Below are positions 36,001-39,569 of a DNA stretch of 64,000 nucleotides, in pieces (the first letter of the stretch is position 1; the number at the start of each line of letters is the position of its first letter). A program made the position numbers and the translations under genes. The DNA is from Serripes groenlandicus (lineage: Eukaryota; Mollusca; Bivalvia; Cardiida; Cardiidae): contig JASEVX010000003.1 in NCBI GenBank assembly GCA_031761405.1, positions 68,239,044 through 68,303,043 of the forward strand. The letters are read 5' to 3'. A model generated the notes under the pieces. The model saw only the letters and a list, made by a program, of their open reading frames with translations. It searched no databases and was not told the origin of the DNA.

Positions 36001-36633
36001 AAATTTATTTGAAAATCGGTCTGACACTTTCAGGAGAAGATTTTTTAAGTTTTCACTATAGCCATATAAGGCAAAACCGCCCCGCTCCCTGGCGGCCATG
36101 TTTTTCGACCAATCAACATGGCTTGAAGGAATCTGATAGAGGGTCATCCAAGGAACATTTCTACAACATTATTTGAAAATCTGCCAACCAGTTTTTTTCA
36201 TTTCGTTGCCATGGAAACCAGAATTCTGCATGGATCCCAAAAATTTGAAAGAAATCTGGTGAGGTCATTGAGAGGATGCTTTCTGTGAAGTTTCATCCCA
36301 ATCGACCCACTGGTTACTGAGGAGAAGAAGTTGACGCACGACGCACGATGGACGCCGGACAAAAGGCGATCACAATAACACACCTTGAGCAAAGCTCAGG
36401 TGAGCTAAAAACAGTGACAAAAGAAGAAATTGCTCAAAACGAGCAATTTCTCCTTTTGCCACAATGTTTTCCACTTTTAATCATATGTTATCCATTCAGT
36501 TATAGAATTTTTTAATTTTTTGACAAAATATGATCAAAGTCGTCTGCTGCAGAATTGTTTAGTAAGGGAAAGGGATAAAACCTCAAATCTTGTCAATGAC
36601 TTAGTTTCTCTGAAACCTACCTCCAGGCTCCAT
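1..36633 (-). CDS. DNTTIP1: DNTTIP1 (TdIF1) orthologue with long N-terminal extension; C-terminus off window
   Basis: Gene-level entry. Coding exons in transcript order: 36633-36621, 32507-31639, 28927-28037, 27213-27110, 24986-24881, 19104-19003, 17932-17834, 9451-9386, 6470-6439, 4138-4090, 730-672; all junctions are GT/AG and phases agree throughout (2,390 nt, about 796 codons). In vertebrates DNTTIP1 is a nuclear subunit of the MiDAC deacetylase complex (HDAC1/2 with MIDEAS-type scaffolds), with an N-terminal dimerisation region, an AT-hook-like patch and a C-terminal DNA-binding domain. Colinear matches recalled from the human protein include SLDLLRSNLQKFINKEI, an AKKMYYS segment, KKGRP, then REGPKYDPERL and FVMGSRAN. 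About 100 C-terminal residues should lie left of position 1. The roughly 590 residues encoded by exons 1-3 are low-complexity and have no counterpart in the ~330-aa human protein. Orthology is confident; inclusion of exons 1-3 in the same transcript is inferred from phase and orientation. Confidence 0.85.
31..235 (+). mobile_element. piggyBac-like MITE (TTAA/CCCTTTCCC), copy 1
   Basis: Starts TTAACCCTTTCCCTCATA and ends in a degenerate GGGGGAATGGATTAA. Orientation '+' here means the arm with GACGCTTTCTGACGCCTCTG comes first. Contains the family core: CAGCAGACG, AGCAATTTCTCCTTTTG, TAGTCATAGGTTATC, AAAGTCGTCTGC. Confidence 0.85.
241..595 (+). mobile_element. Truncated Helentron/HINE-like element
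   Basis: Ends ATCACAATAGCCGACC...CAGACGAGCTTAAAA preceded by GACGACGACGCC, the typical 3' end form of this superfamily in the window. It has an AACAAGAGC start-like motif at about 311. No tandem core. Confidence 0.5.
672..730 (-). CDS. DNTTIP1: DNTTIP1 exon 11, start of DNA-binding domain
   Basis: A 59-nt exon encoding YDPERLTEETLFVMGSRAN plus two bases of a Lys codon, matching WDPARLNESTTFVLGSRANK in human. Acceptor CTTTCAG, donor GTATGA. No later exon is seen between 1 and 671, so the remaining C-terminal exons lie outside the window. Confidence 0.9.
1010..1095. mobile_element. MITE fragment
   Basis: Partial TTAA-MITE remnant: GTGGCAAAGACGAAGTTGCTCATAA-type core and GCGTCTGCATGAGAGAAAG end, abutting the next copy. 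Confidence 0.6.
1092..1317 (-). mobile_element. TTAA-MITE, inverted copy
   Basis: TTAATCCTTTCCCTCATACG to GAGAGATAGAGTTAA. Central hairpin GAAATTGCTC/GAGCAATTTC. Confidence 0.85.
1440..1940. mobile_element. Two decayed TTAA-MITE copies
   Basis: About 1447-1660 retains TCTCCTTTTGCCACAATGTT; about 1735-1930 retains CTGCAGCAGACAACTT and ATTTGACAAATT-like core. Ends are lost. Confidence 0.5.
2004..3866 (+). mobile_element. Helentron/HINE-like element, family I (ATACCCCC), with dimeric tandem array
   Basis: Starts AACTAGAACTATCACTGAA then a subterminal AATACCCCCGAA. Core is an array of alternating ~150- and ~158-bp units (dimer ~305-310 bp, about five dimers), each with TAGAGTTATGGTTC and AACAAAGGGCAATAACTCTG. 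It ends with (ACCG)n at about 3790-3812 and a hairpin ATACCCCCTC...CGGGGGTAT. The layout matches Pearl-type/HINE elements of bivalves (family knowledge). Confidence 0.75.
3868..4020 (-). mobile_element. tRNA-derived SINE, type B
   Basis: On the minus strand it has a pol III B-box GGTTCGATCCC within GTCCCGGGTTCGATCCCCAG and downstream TGCCCTTGGGCAAGGCAC. The A-box side lies at about 4000. It directly follows the family I element. Confidence 0.65.
4090..4138 (-). CDS. DNTTIP1: DNTTIP1 exon 10
   Basis: A 49-nt exon encoding RSTPSKLLGSKREGPK. REGPK is the conserved entry to the C-terminal DNA-binding domain of DNTTIP1. Acceptor TTGCAG, donor GTATGC, ends in phase 0. Confidence 0.9.
4270..4610. 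repeat. Inverted-repeat element with two hairpins
   Basis: Small palindrome GAGTGATATAT/ATATATCACTC at 4271-4300 and a larger imperfect one at 4512-4577 (arms with TTCAGGTGTG and CACACCTGAA around GGCCATTCGGCC). GATATATCACTC-like sequence recurs near 4600, so it is probably a decayed foldback element. Confidence 0.5.
4600..4797. mobile_element. Palindromic MITE, copy 1 (decayed)
   Basis: Core 4650-4720: TGTTGTGGGTACTCAAAAGA and CTGAGTACCCAGAACATAGG. The right outer arm reaches CCTCCTTATCAGGACC. Confidence 0.7.
4795..5012 (-). mobile_element. TTAA-MITE, inverted copy
   Basis: ACATACAACAAATCTGCAGC to TATTAGGAAAAGGGTTAA, core hairpin GAAATTGCTC/GAGCAATTTC intact. Confidence 0.75.
5266..5486. 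mobile_element. Palindromic MITE, copy 2
   Basis: Core 5360-5428 is a near-perfect inverted repeat (CTATGTTGTGGGTACTCAAA / mirror). The right end CATCTAGAGCTCTGG is shared with copies 4 and 5. Confidence 0.8.
5594..5826 (+). mobile_element. TTAA-MITE, full copy
   Basis: TTAACCCTTTCCCTCATATA to TATGAGGGAAAGGGTTAA, young subfamily. Confidence 0.9.
5890..5995 (+). mobile_element. TTAA-MITE 5' half
   Basis: TTTTAACCTTTCCCACTTACAG through GAAATTGCTCATAATGAGC, then similarity stops. Confidence 0.65.
6010..6402. mobile_element. pogo/Tigger-type MITE
   Basis: TIRs CCGTCGAACCTCTTTAAACCGG and CCGGATTAACGAGGTTCAACTG, flanked by TA on each side (6008-6009, 6403-6404). The CAGTTGAACCTCGTTAATCCGG-type end is characteristic of Tigger elements. 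No transposase frame. Confidence 0.85.
6439..6470 (-). CDS. DNTTIP1: DNTTIP1 exon 9, AT-hook-like micro-exon
   Basis: A 32-nt micro-exon encoding KKGRPFSNVAG, with the last Gly codon split. It corresponds to the AT-hook-like KKRKGRPPG patch of vertebrate DNTTIP1. It is needed to restore phase between exon 8 (phase 0) and exon 9's follower at 4138 (one leading base). Acceptor TTTCAG, donor GTACGT. It lies between a Tigger-type MITE (6010-6402) and a partial repeat. Confidence 0.8.
6500..6893. mobile_element. Unclassified repeat followed by TTAA-MITE 3' half
   Basis: About 6590-6690 contains AACAGTATAGATCCAGATTA and ATCAAGATCTACACTGTT, an inverted pair typical of a bivalve foldback repeat. About 6755-6893 is a MITE 3' half ending GTGGGAAAGGGTTAA. 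Confidence 0.55.
7121..7387 (+). mobile_element. Helentron/HINE-like element, family I, short copy
   Basis: Same start (AACTAGAACTATCACTGAAG) and same terminal hairpin (ATACCCCCTCTTCTTCGAAG then GGGGTATAA) as 2004-3866, with GACCGACCGACAGACAGACA before the hairpin, but only one core unit. Confidence 0.75.
7490..8384 (+). mobile_element. Helentron/HINE-like element, family II (TAGTCCCCT), five tandem units
   Basis: Begins near AACAAGTAACTGG then ATAGTCCCCTACTGG; five near-identical ~157-bp units each with AAGTCCAAAAAGGGGCATAA and ATGATTACAAAGGCATATAC; (GACT)n; terminal hairpin TAGTCCCCTTCGGC...TAGGGGACTA. The units are almost identical, so the array is recently homogenised. Confidence 0.75.
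8437..9170. mobile_element. TTAA-MITE interrupted by nested insertions
   Basis: 5' half 8437-8588, 3' half about 9118-9170 (GTCTGCTGCAGAATTG...AAAGGGTTAA). Between them is sequence whose ends (ATTAAAATCATCTCCTATTA and CATTTGGTCAGATCG) are contiguous in inverted form at 13760-13820; the ~470 bp between those ends is a further insertion. Confidence 0.55.
9386..9451 (-). CDS. DNTTIP1: DNTTIP1 exon 8, basic linker
   Basis: A 66-nt exon of 22 codons, SAQGRKRHTSDTDSEASSKT then KR. It is basic and serine-rich, probably nuclear-localisation and linker sequence leading into the AT-hook. Acceptor after a long T tract (TTTTTTCAG), donor GTAAGT, phase 0. Confidence 0.85.
9644..9832 (-). mobile_element. 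TTAA-MITE, inverted copy with internal deletion
   Basis: TTAAACCCTTTCCATCATAC to GAGGGCAACCGTTAA; core GCACGTTTTGTGC is the CAC/GTG hairpin class. Confidence 0.8.
9895..10432. repeat. Left terminal inverted repeat of the 7-kb element
   Basis: Outer unique block (about 9895-10015), then three tandem units of about 125-130 bp, each with the GAATTCCTATGTTTTNAAGC box and AAGATGGCCGCCAAATTAGC. The right arm has two such units, so unit number has changed since the arms were identical. Confidence 0.8.
10433..11162. other. Leader region of the 7-kb element
   Basis: Between the left arm and the gene start. A 62-codon open stretch (10595-10783, GLTLIYGSKKMLVHGIGH) is moderately protein-like but unrecognised; the rest shows no long open frame. 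It probably holds the promoter and 5' UTR of the element gene. Confidence 0.35.
11163..16620 (+). pseudogene. Broken intronless gene of a PIN/FEN-like 'uncharacterized' invertebrate family
   Basis: Consecutive open segments in changing frames: 11163-~11600, ~11600-11950, ~11950-12465, ~12465-12572, ~12572-12765, then 14525-~15500, ~15500-16270 and ~16265-16620. They read as one protein of about 1,200 aa after skipping the insertion at 12766-14524. Recognisable blocks: N-terminal CCLCQE; LDEGGGI; a second Cys pair CFFCEK; LLAKLS then DHPACLVALYNR; HRQGRDVLLAFE; FHGTSVSIFQHP; VIAADQPLYILGKQIQWQWP; MFGGLHVKMAALR; GLTEDPSALRRWMVAGPEV; IIIDGSALINALPP; TEARLDLFARNQRPYNSIPP; Cys-rich tail CSCSKGCKGRCKCFQ. 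From memory this is a large, mostly intronless invertebrate family whose core has PIN/FEN-like acidic motifs. The segment expected between ESYAARY and TEARLDLF, with the later acidic motifs, is missing. Intact copies elsewhere may encode the element's enzyme. Confidence 0.75.
12766..14519. mobile_element. Nested 1,754-bp non-autonomous DNA transposon (TIR CAGGGCTGTACAA, TSD CAGTA)
   Basis: Left end CAGGGCTGTACAAAT, right end TTTTTGTACAGCCCTG, flanked by CAGTA at 12761-12765 and 14520-14524. Removing the element and one CAGTA joins ...CCTCCAGTA to GCAAGCAAA in the same reading frame, proving insertion into the pre-existing gene. Subterminal GGACAAGTG motifs occur at both ends. A second inverted pair (GTGTGGTAGCCCGG-like at about 12926 and 14372) suggests an inner element. 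No coding region seen. A 5-bp duplication does not settle the superfamily. Confidence 0.85.
16643..17046. repeat. Right terminal inverted repeat of the 7-kb element
   Basis: Reverse complement of the left arm with two internal units. The two arms differ by scattered substitutions and small indels, so the insertion is not recent. Confidence 0.8.
17075..17480. mobile_element. Decayed TTAA-MITE copies
   Basis: About 17080-17350 retains CAACAAATCTGAAGCAGAC and ATAGAGCTGAAAAAATTGTG. 17404-17481 is the left part of an older copy that resumes at 17708. Confidence 0.55.
17482..17711 (+). mobile_element. TTAA-MITE inserted in an older TTAA-MITE
   Basis: Full young copy, TTAACCC...GGGTTAA. Outer copy: 17404-17481 and 17708-17820; joining across one TTAA gives the expected outer sequence (GAAAACTCTTAA + TGAATATTGAATAGG), showing a TTAA target duplication. 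Confidence 0.85.
17834..17932 (-). CDS. DNTTIP1: DNTTIP1 exon 7
   Basis: A 99-nt exon, 33 codons, starting AKKMYYSDTGRISVSPARDI. It matches the human AKLLFSDGEKVIP region at the end of the dimerisation module and start of the linker. Acceptor TTTATAG, donor GTAAGT. Another frame is also open here, but only this one keeps phase 0 with both neighbours. Confidence 0.9.
17987..18296 (-). mobile_element. tRNA-derived SINE, type A, copy 1
   Basis: Minus strand: tRNA-like head (GAGCCCCGGTAGGTCAGTCA), body with CAGTTGCTTTGAAGGAATGT-like sequence and AAAACGGCGTTAAACCCC, tail (AATC)n seen here as TTGATTGATTGATTG. Confidence 0.75.
18459..18684 (+). mobile_element. TTAA-MITE, full copy
   Basis: CTTAAGTTCCCTCATAAAGG to TATGAGGGAAAGGGTTA; close to the young consensus. 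Confidence 0.85.
18807..18982. mobile_element. Decayed TTAA-MITE
   Basis: TTAACCCTGTCCCACATGC to TATGTGGGAAAGGGTTA with a shortened middle. Confidence 0.7.
19003..19104 (-). CDS. DNTTIP1: DNTTIP1 exon 6, dimerisation region
   Basis: A 102-nt exon, 34 whole codons, starting KFFKLGIENIKLNNGEQ and ending VHAVCRQILEE. It continues the helical dimerisation module and aligns with the human segment KFFQKAALNVRDNVGEE. Acceptor TTTTCCAG, donor GTAATT. It sits immediately beside a decayed MITE copy (18807-18982). Confidence 0.9.
19105..19565. other. Intronic DNA without recognised feature
   Basis: Intron of DNTTIP1. No open frame, repeat or RNA gene recognised apart from simple AT-rich sequence. Confidence 0.5.
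19566..19779 (+). mobile_element. TTAA-MITE, older subfamily
   Basis: TTAAACCTTTCCCACCTACAG to GTATGTAGGAAAGGCTTAA. It has the ACTTTATTTAACAATTAAGC variant middle. Confidence 0.8.
19990..20338 (+). mobile_element. Probable non-LTR retrotransposon 3' end with (TTCTG)n tail
   Basis: AT-rich 3' UTR-like sequence ending TATGTACTTTGTATACGTCT, AAATAAA and then GTTCTGTTCTGTTCTGTTCTG. A microsatellite tail after a polyadenylation-like motif is typical of CR1/L2-like LINEs. No coding part. Confidence 0.45.
20395..20624 (+). mobile_element. TTAA-MITE, full copy
   Basis: TTAACCCTTTCCCTCATATA to TATGAGGGAAAGGGTTAA, young subfamily. Confidence 0.9.
20694..22492. repeat. 27-bp satellite array, about 66 units
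   Basis: Tandem unit with core GCAATATAAGATTCTTGTTA; variants differ mainly at AACTTTG/AACTGTG/TACTTTG and ATAAGA/ATGAGA. Because 27 is a multiple of 3 and stops are rare, long frames run on both strands (for example a minus frame of 9-residue HKVNKNLIL repeats). These are taken as a by-product, not genes. Lies in a DNTTIP1 intron. Confidence 0.95.
22747..22912. mobile_element. Decayed TTAA-MITE
   Basis: TTAACCCTTTTTCCCTGGCA to CATGTGGGAAAGGGTTA, much of the middle rearranged. Confidence 0.6.
22953..23159 (-). mobile_element. TTAA-MITE, tandem pair member 1
   Basis: TTAACCCTTTCCCACATACC to TATGAGGGAAAGGGTTAA. Shares its right TTAA with the next copy. Confidence 0.8.
23156..23373 (-). mobile_element. 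TTAA-MITE, tandem pair member 2
   Basis: TTAACCCTTTCCAATACAC to CATGAAGGAGCGGTTAA, an older copy; back-to-back with the previous one over a single TTAA. Confidence 0.75.
23445..24870. other. Unclassified intronic segment, possibly a solo LTR
   Basis: Runs from TGTAACAAAATAGATTTGGC (23490) to TTGTGACAACGCCCTACA (24809). TG...CA ends and an internal CTATATAA at 23829 would fit a Gypsy-type LTR, but no target duplication or second LTR is seen. A 137-codon frame at 23576-23989 has no recognisable protein character. Confidence 0.25.
24881..24986 (-). CDS. DNTTIP1: DNTTIP1 exon 5, dimerisation region
   Basis: A 106-nt exon encoding 35 residues, including SLDLLRSNLQKFINKEI, which aligns with SMDLLRAVLQPSINEEI of human DNTTIP1. 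It is predicted helical, part of the N-terminal dimerisation module that contacts HDAC1/2 and the scaffold in MiDAC (family knowledge). Acceptor TTTCAG, donor GTAAGT, ends in phase 0. Confidence 0.9.
25019..25227 (+). mobile_element. TTAA-MITE, near-full copy
   Basis: TTAAACCTTTCCCTCATATAG to TATGAGGGAAAGAGTTAA; small deletion after the central hairpin. Confidence 0.85.
25342..25527 (+). mobile_element. TTAA-MITE, internally deleted copy
   Basis: TTAACCCTTTCCCTCATATA to GAGGGAAGGGGTTAA; lacks the stretch between CCTCTGCA and the hairpin. Confidence 0.85.
25603..26530. mobile_element. Old TTAA-MITE split by a Helentron/HINE-like element
   Basis: MITE halves: 25603-25678 (CACTTTCCCACAAACAACAAA) and 26422-26530 (ATTATCATGAGCAGTTTATC, GAAATTGTGAAAGGG). 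Confidence 0.6.
25679..26420 (+). mobile_element. Helentron/HINE-like element, family III (GCTCACCTGA)
   Basis: Start GATGGCCCTGGATCGCTCAC CTGA; about three ~168-bp tandem units with CCAATCAACATGGCTTGAAG and AAATTATTTGAAAATCGGCC; then ACGGACGACGGATGCC; 3' hairpin TCACCTTGAGCACTTCGTGC...AGGTGAGC followed by TAAAA. Confidence 0.75.
26670..26780. mobile_element. Palindromic MITE, copy 3, right half
   Basis: GTCTCAGTGAAACGATTCTT TTGAGTACC, then the outer arm to CTCCTCCTTATCTCATCCTC. Confidence 0.65.
26960..27112. repeat. 52-bp tandem repeat (x3) spanning a splice donor
   Basis: Three units with TACCTGCCATGTAAGTCAAC, AAATACATACTTGG and ATTTATCAATTCTATGG. On the minus strand each unit repeats AAGTATGTAT (the exon 4 donor context) and an acceptor-like TTACATGGCAG. 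Confidence 0.9.
27110..27213 (-). CDS. DNTTIP1: DNTTIP1-like exon 4, start of conserved core
   Basis: A 104-nt exon encoding PQPYNMRFQTLANF and then YRPTYRATSVAIQKAK. It corresponds in position to the N-terminal NPWNI region of vertebrate DNTTIP1. The acceptor is CTGTCAG. The donor AA|GTATGT lies at the edge of a three-copy 52-bp tandem repeat that duplicates the donor (26960-27112). The exon ends with two bases of a Lys codon completed by exon 5. Confidence 0.75.
27214..28036. other. DNTTIP1 intron with MITE fragments
   Basis: Two MITE remnants (27735-27830; 27874-27935, TTTAACCCTTTCCCACATAC and CTGCAGCAGATGACTT). 27370-27420 is CpG-rich with a plus-strand ATG frame (see findings). Confidence 0.5.
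28037..28927 (-). CDS. DNTTIP1: DNTTIP1-like exon 3, Ser/Pro-rich extension
   Basis: An 891-nt exon of 297 whole codons, acceptor TTTCAG and donor GTAAGT, phase 0 at both ends. It starts SKLSDSEYTYGDLLQSI and ends with an acidic/basic stretch including VKLEDKKRH and MEIKTEVTDGELVQI. VKLED and IKTE resemble SUMO-acceptor motifs (psi-K-x-E), an inference from the short motif only. The remainder is Ser/Pro/Gln-rich and probably disordered. It has no counterpart in human DNTTIP1. Confidence 0.75.
29032..29225. mobile_element. Decayed TTAA-MITE
   Basis: TTTTAACCCTTTCACACATA to TATATGTGGGAAAGGGAT; core hairpin lost. Confidence 0.7.
29558..29785 (+). mobile_element. TTAA-MITE, older subfamily
   Basis: TTAACCCATTCCTACTTGTAG to CTATGTGGGAATAACTT; core GAAATTGCTCATGATGAGCA. 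Confidence 0.75.
29790..30266 (+). mobile_element. Helentron/HINE-like remnant, family III
   Basis: Core-like CAGCCATGTTTTTCAACAGA, then GACGACGCAAGAGGGTG and a 3' hairpin with GGCTCACCCTTCC...GCTCAGGTGAG. Confidence 0.6.
30425..30653 (-). mobile_element. TTAA-MITE, full inverted copy
   Basis: TTAACCCTTTCCCTCATACG to TATGAGGGAAAGGGTTAA. Shares its right TTAA with the next, older copy. Confidence 0.9.
30650..31092 (+). mobile_element. Older TTAA-MITE interrupted by a younger one
   Basis: Outer halves 30650-30841 (TTAACCACATACAGACAC...GACGTCTGC) and 31062-31092 (TTAACTTTTGTTGTATTTGG then GAAAGGGTTAA). Confidence 0.8.
30838..31065 (+). mobile_element. TTAA-MITE, full copy nested in previous
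   Basis: TTAACCCTTTCCCTCATCTAG to TATGAGGGAAAGGGTTAA; target TTAA duplicated. Confidence 0.9.
31093..31440. other. DNTTIP1 intron, nothing recognised
   Basis: AT-rich intronic sequence without repeat similarity or coding potential that I can see. Confidence 0.4.
31449..31622. mobile_element. Palindromic MITE, copy 4
   Basis: Core 31502-31568 is a near-perfect inverted repeat (one mismatch at the centre). Outer arms GATAAGGAGGGGTTTACAGC and ACTCCTTATCTAGAGCTCTG. It abuts exon 2 of the DNTTIP1-like gene. Confidence 0.85.
31639..32507 (-). CDS. DNTTIP1: DNTTIP1-like exon 2, Ser/Pro/Gln-rich extension
   Basis: An 869-nt open exon between acceptor (TTTTAG) and donor (GTATAA), encoding about 289 residues. 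The sequence is basic and rich in Ser, Pro and Gln, with many SP and TP dipeptides (SHSPSR, RTPSPKSRES, RRTPSPAH) that would suit proline-directed kinases. No folded domain is visible; it is probably disordered. Exon 2 ends in phase 0 and joins exon 3 without breaking the frame. Composition resembles transcriptional co-regulator tails, but no homologue is recognised. Confidence 0.75.
32689..32919 (+). mobile_element. TTAA-MITE, full copy
   Basis: TTAACCCCTTTCCCTCATAT to TATGAGGGAAAGGGTTAA; CAC/GTG hairpin class. 32650-32688 is a fragment of another copy. Confidence 0.9.
33003..33718 (+). mobile_element. Helentron/HINE-like element, diverged family III
   Basis: Start AACAAGAGGGTCAAGATGGC then GATCGATCACCTGTG; diverged ~165-bp units with CCAATCAATATGGCTTGAAC; GACGGACGACAGACAGAGGA; end AGAATAGATCACCTT. 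Confidence 0.6.
33846..34940 (+). mobile_element. Helentron/HINE-like element, family III variant
   Basis: AACAAGAGGCCCAAGAGGGC start; five to six ~168-bp units (GGCGGCCATGTTTTTCG, CAACATGGCTTGAAGGAATC); ACGCACGCACGCACGACGGA; terminal hairpin ACTGGCTTTCAGCCAGTGGAGC then TAAAAA. Confidence 0.7.
35125..36577 (+). mobile_element. TTAA-MITE split by a Helentron/HINE-like element
   Basis: MITE halves 35125-35177 (CCCTTTCCCTCAAATAGACG) and 36409-36577 (GTGACAAAAGAAGAAATTGC to AAGGGAAAGGGATAA). Only a few MITE bases are missing at the junction. Confidence 0.8.
35178..36409 (+). mobile_element. Helentron/HINE-like element, family III, seven-unit copy
   Basis: CAAGAGGTCCATGATGGCTC TGGATCGCTCA start; about six to seven ~168-bp units; ACGCACGACGCACGATGGAC; hairpin CACCTTGAGCAAAGCTCAGG TGAGC then TAAAAA. 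Confidence 0.75.
36621..36633 (-). CDS. DNTTIP1: DNTTIP1-like exon 1, start codon
   Basis: Thirteen coding bases: ATG GAG CCT GGA G, followed by donor GTAGGT. The same frame has a TAA six codons upstream of the ATG, which supports this start. An acceptor-like pyrimidine tract ending CAG lies near 36675, so the 5' UTR probably continues in a non-coding exon further right. The split glycine codon is completed by the GT that begins the next exon. Confidence 0.6.
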
Positions 36634-36815
36634 CTGTTCTATGCTTTGTTACATCGGTTTAAGGTGATTTACTGAAATAAATAAATAAAGCAAATTACAT
36701 TATAAAATATATTTTCTTTCATGATTAACTCATACAGACACTTTTTGATGCTTCTGTAACAGACAAATAATGACAATTGTTGGAAACATTGTGATGTTAA
36801 CCCAGCATTGTGATG

Positions 36816-37028
36816 TTAACCTGCAGACGCACTTTGACACAATAGCAACAGACGACTTTTAAAAATATTGTGGCCAAAGGTGAAATTGCTCATAATGAGC
36901 AATTTCTCCTTTGGCTACAATGTTTTCGACTTTATTTAACAACTATTATTTTCTGGAGATTTTTCAGGTTTCTGTGACCATGTGTTCAAAGCCGTCTGCT
37001 CCAGATTTGTGTATGTGGGAAAGGGTTA
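36816..37028 (+). mobile_element. TTAA-MITE, older subfamily
   Basis: GATGTTAACC repeated at its left edge, then GCAGACGCACTTTGACAC to GTATGTGGGAAAGGGTTAA. Confidence 0.7.
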
Positions 37029-37158
37029 AAGGAGAAATTGCTCATAATTGCTCATTATCAATTATTTCTCCTAAAATGCCTACTCTATCTTTTCCAGACA
37101 TCTGCTGCAAAGAATCAAACACTCTTATGTTTCCATTCCAAATGTTTACACTTCAATC

Positions 37159-37295
37159 TTAACCCTTCCCTCATATTGACGCTTTATGACCCCTCTGCAT
37201 CAGACAGCTTTTTGAAAACATAGTGACAAAAGAAGAAATTGCTCAAAACAAGCAATTGCTCCTTTTGCCACAATGTTTTCCAACTTTAGTCATTT
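37159..37295 (+). mobile_element. TTAA-MITE, 3'-truncated
   Basis: TTAACCCTTCCCTCATATTG to CCAACTTTAGTCA, cut by the repeat starting at 37296. Confidence 0.75.
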
Positions 37296-37645
37296 TGAGT
37301 ATTTTAACGAGGTATTGTGTAATTTTTCGCATTTTTTGCTGTAATAGAAATTCGGATGCCTGTAAAATGACAGATGATTAAAAGAGAAACCGAAAATCTA
37401 AATAATTTAGACTACAAAAGCTGTAGATAGAGACATTAAATGTAAAACAGGAGCCTGGTAGGGCAAGTCCATATTAGTAACACATGCGGGATTCCCCAAT
37501 TACACCATTAGGATCATTTTTATCATAGCGTATAGACAATATAGAGTGACTTTTTGAGTATTTTAACGAGATATTGTGTAATTTTTCGCATTTTTTGCTG
37601 TAATAGAAATTCGGACGCCTGTAAAATGACAGATGATCAGGTAGG
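37296..37645. repeat. Direct repeat pair of an interspersed element
   Basis: About 85 bp starting TTTGAGTATTTTAACGAG and including GCTGTAATAGAAATTCGGA is present at 37296-37380 and 37552-37636. A related copy, with the same preceding GATCATTTTTATCATAGCGT, lies at 50500-50625. Confidence 0.75.
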
Positions 37646-39569
37646 GCAAGTCCATATCAGACATTAAGTGTAATTAATGTGAGATATAAGATCTTGTTAC
37701 ACAAAAGATAAAGAAAGAATAAGTTAAAAGAAAATATGTTGGAAATATTAGGGTTCAATGAAACAATATATTGCACTGTTCTTTGCACAAAACATAACCG
37801 CTAATGTATCCATTTAAACATGCATAATTGAACTGTTTCTAAAGTTGATTATATAAAACACAAATTAATGATGATAAATCTATAGAAAGAACAGCTTTAA
37901 GACATTAGTTTACATCCAACTGCAACGCAAGAAGTGTCAGCTTTTTTAACAGCAGCGAAAACCAATGATATGATGTAATCTTACTTGAAAGGTGATTTTC
38001 CTAAATATATATTTCATGCATTGTAAGTTTAACATGAAAAGAGCTTCTGTAGCACTAACCTTTCTATGATAATGCCATGCATACATTAAAGAAAGGAAAA
38101 ATAGGGAGTAAATATTCTTGTTTACTTTTTATTTTGCACTTTTTGTTTTATTAGATGGTTATCGTTTTTAATATTGTTCTGTTCGTTTGATATACATTTC
38201 ATTTGTAAATAAATCGAACATGTTTCATTCAGCAAAAAAAATATGTTTCAAAAGGATGAAGAATATATAGATCTGTTTTAAGTCTACACACCATTATATA
38301 TAAACAATTCAAGATACGAAGAAGATCTATATTGATCAAAACTCATTTATATATATTCTTACTCACCTAAGGAATTTCCACCGCAAAAAGAAATAATATA
38401 TATTTTAAATTTATGCAAGATTTAACCAGGGACACTATATTACATGTAATATAGTGTCCCTGATTTAACTTATACTAGTACTTAATAATATGTAAATTGG
38501 AACACATTTCAATTGAAAATCATTCGCAATAGAGTCTTAAATCATAATAAAACAACATCTATGTTCAAGAATGACAGCGATTTTAGAACAATTGAATATA
38601 CAATTAAATATATTTTGTTGCATAAAGCAACAAGCAATATGTTTATAGAAAGAGAAATATCAGGTTCATACGGAGACATGGATTGTGCCAGGAGAATTTA
38701 CAAATATTTAACAACGTAGAAGTATATGGGGACACTAAACTATTTTAGATTTAGTCGTATTGGAGTTCGAAACAGTCCCGATGAAACAATTGTGTTTAGT
38801 AATATTTAAATTGCAACTGAAGTCTTATACTAATTTATTTTAATTCTTTCGTGATAACGTTCGCGTTGGCCAATTAAATCGTTGATTACAAATTCGTTAT
38901 GTATCAATATGGGAGATAACCCATATATACACAATTGAGATTGAGAAGCGGTGATTGTCGAGCTTATGTTGTATCGTACGATTTCATTGGTAAAACCTGC
39001 GTACCTGCTCCTGAATATTCAAATGTATATAGTGATAATTCGAGACGACATATCATGCGGCGTCTTCAGATCCGATAAACACACAGCAAAGTATTTAGGT
39101 CTGAGAGCTAATATATTTACAAGCTAAACTAAGCATGTTAATGACAGACAGACTGACAGAACATTTTATTGTTGACGTATACAAAGTACATTGTCTAAAA
39201 AACATACATATACATACAATATACATGACAGGAATTCCTAAATTAAAATGGCGAAATGGATAATGTACAACGGAAGAATCAATCATGAAGTAAATAATGA
39301 GCGACGTATGAATGAAGGATCGAATGAGTGACGACGGACGCATGACCAAACTCAAAGCAAACATATGCATTTCCTTTGTGTTGTAACACATGTCAATTGA
39401 ACGATAAAATGATTTTTTTTTCAATGCCTAAAAGGTTTTGCTCAAGTTAAGCAATTTTTCCAAACAGATCACCTTTTTTTAAAAATTTAATTGGGCTCCT
39501 CTTAAAAGAAAATGTCAAGTGGTGTGATAACGTTCAAAACAATTGAATATTATATTGGCCGTAGTACCC
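37646..39569. other. Intergenic DNA upstream of the DNTTIP1-like gene
   Basis: Very AT-rich, no coding signal. Contains the 36-bp palindrome at 38427-38462. The promoter and non-coding first exon of the DNTTIP1-like gene may lie here; nothing decisive is seen. Confidence 0.4.
38427..38462. mobile_element. 36-bp perfect palindrome with target-site-like flanks
   Basis: Arms CAGGGACACTATATTACA and mirror; flanked by ATTTAAC on both sides (GATTTAAC if the final G is shared). CAGGG ends with a 7-8-bp duplication are hAT-like. Confidence 0.6.

Noticed and set aside
38513..38719. 68-aa plus-strand frame
   Set aside because: AT-rich sequence with no domain, no promoter or splice context.
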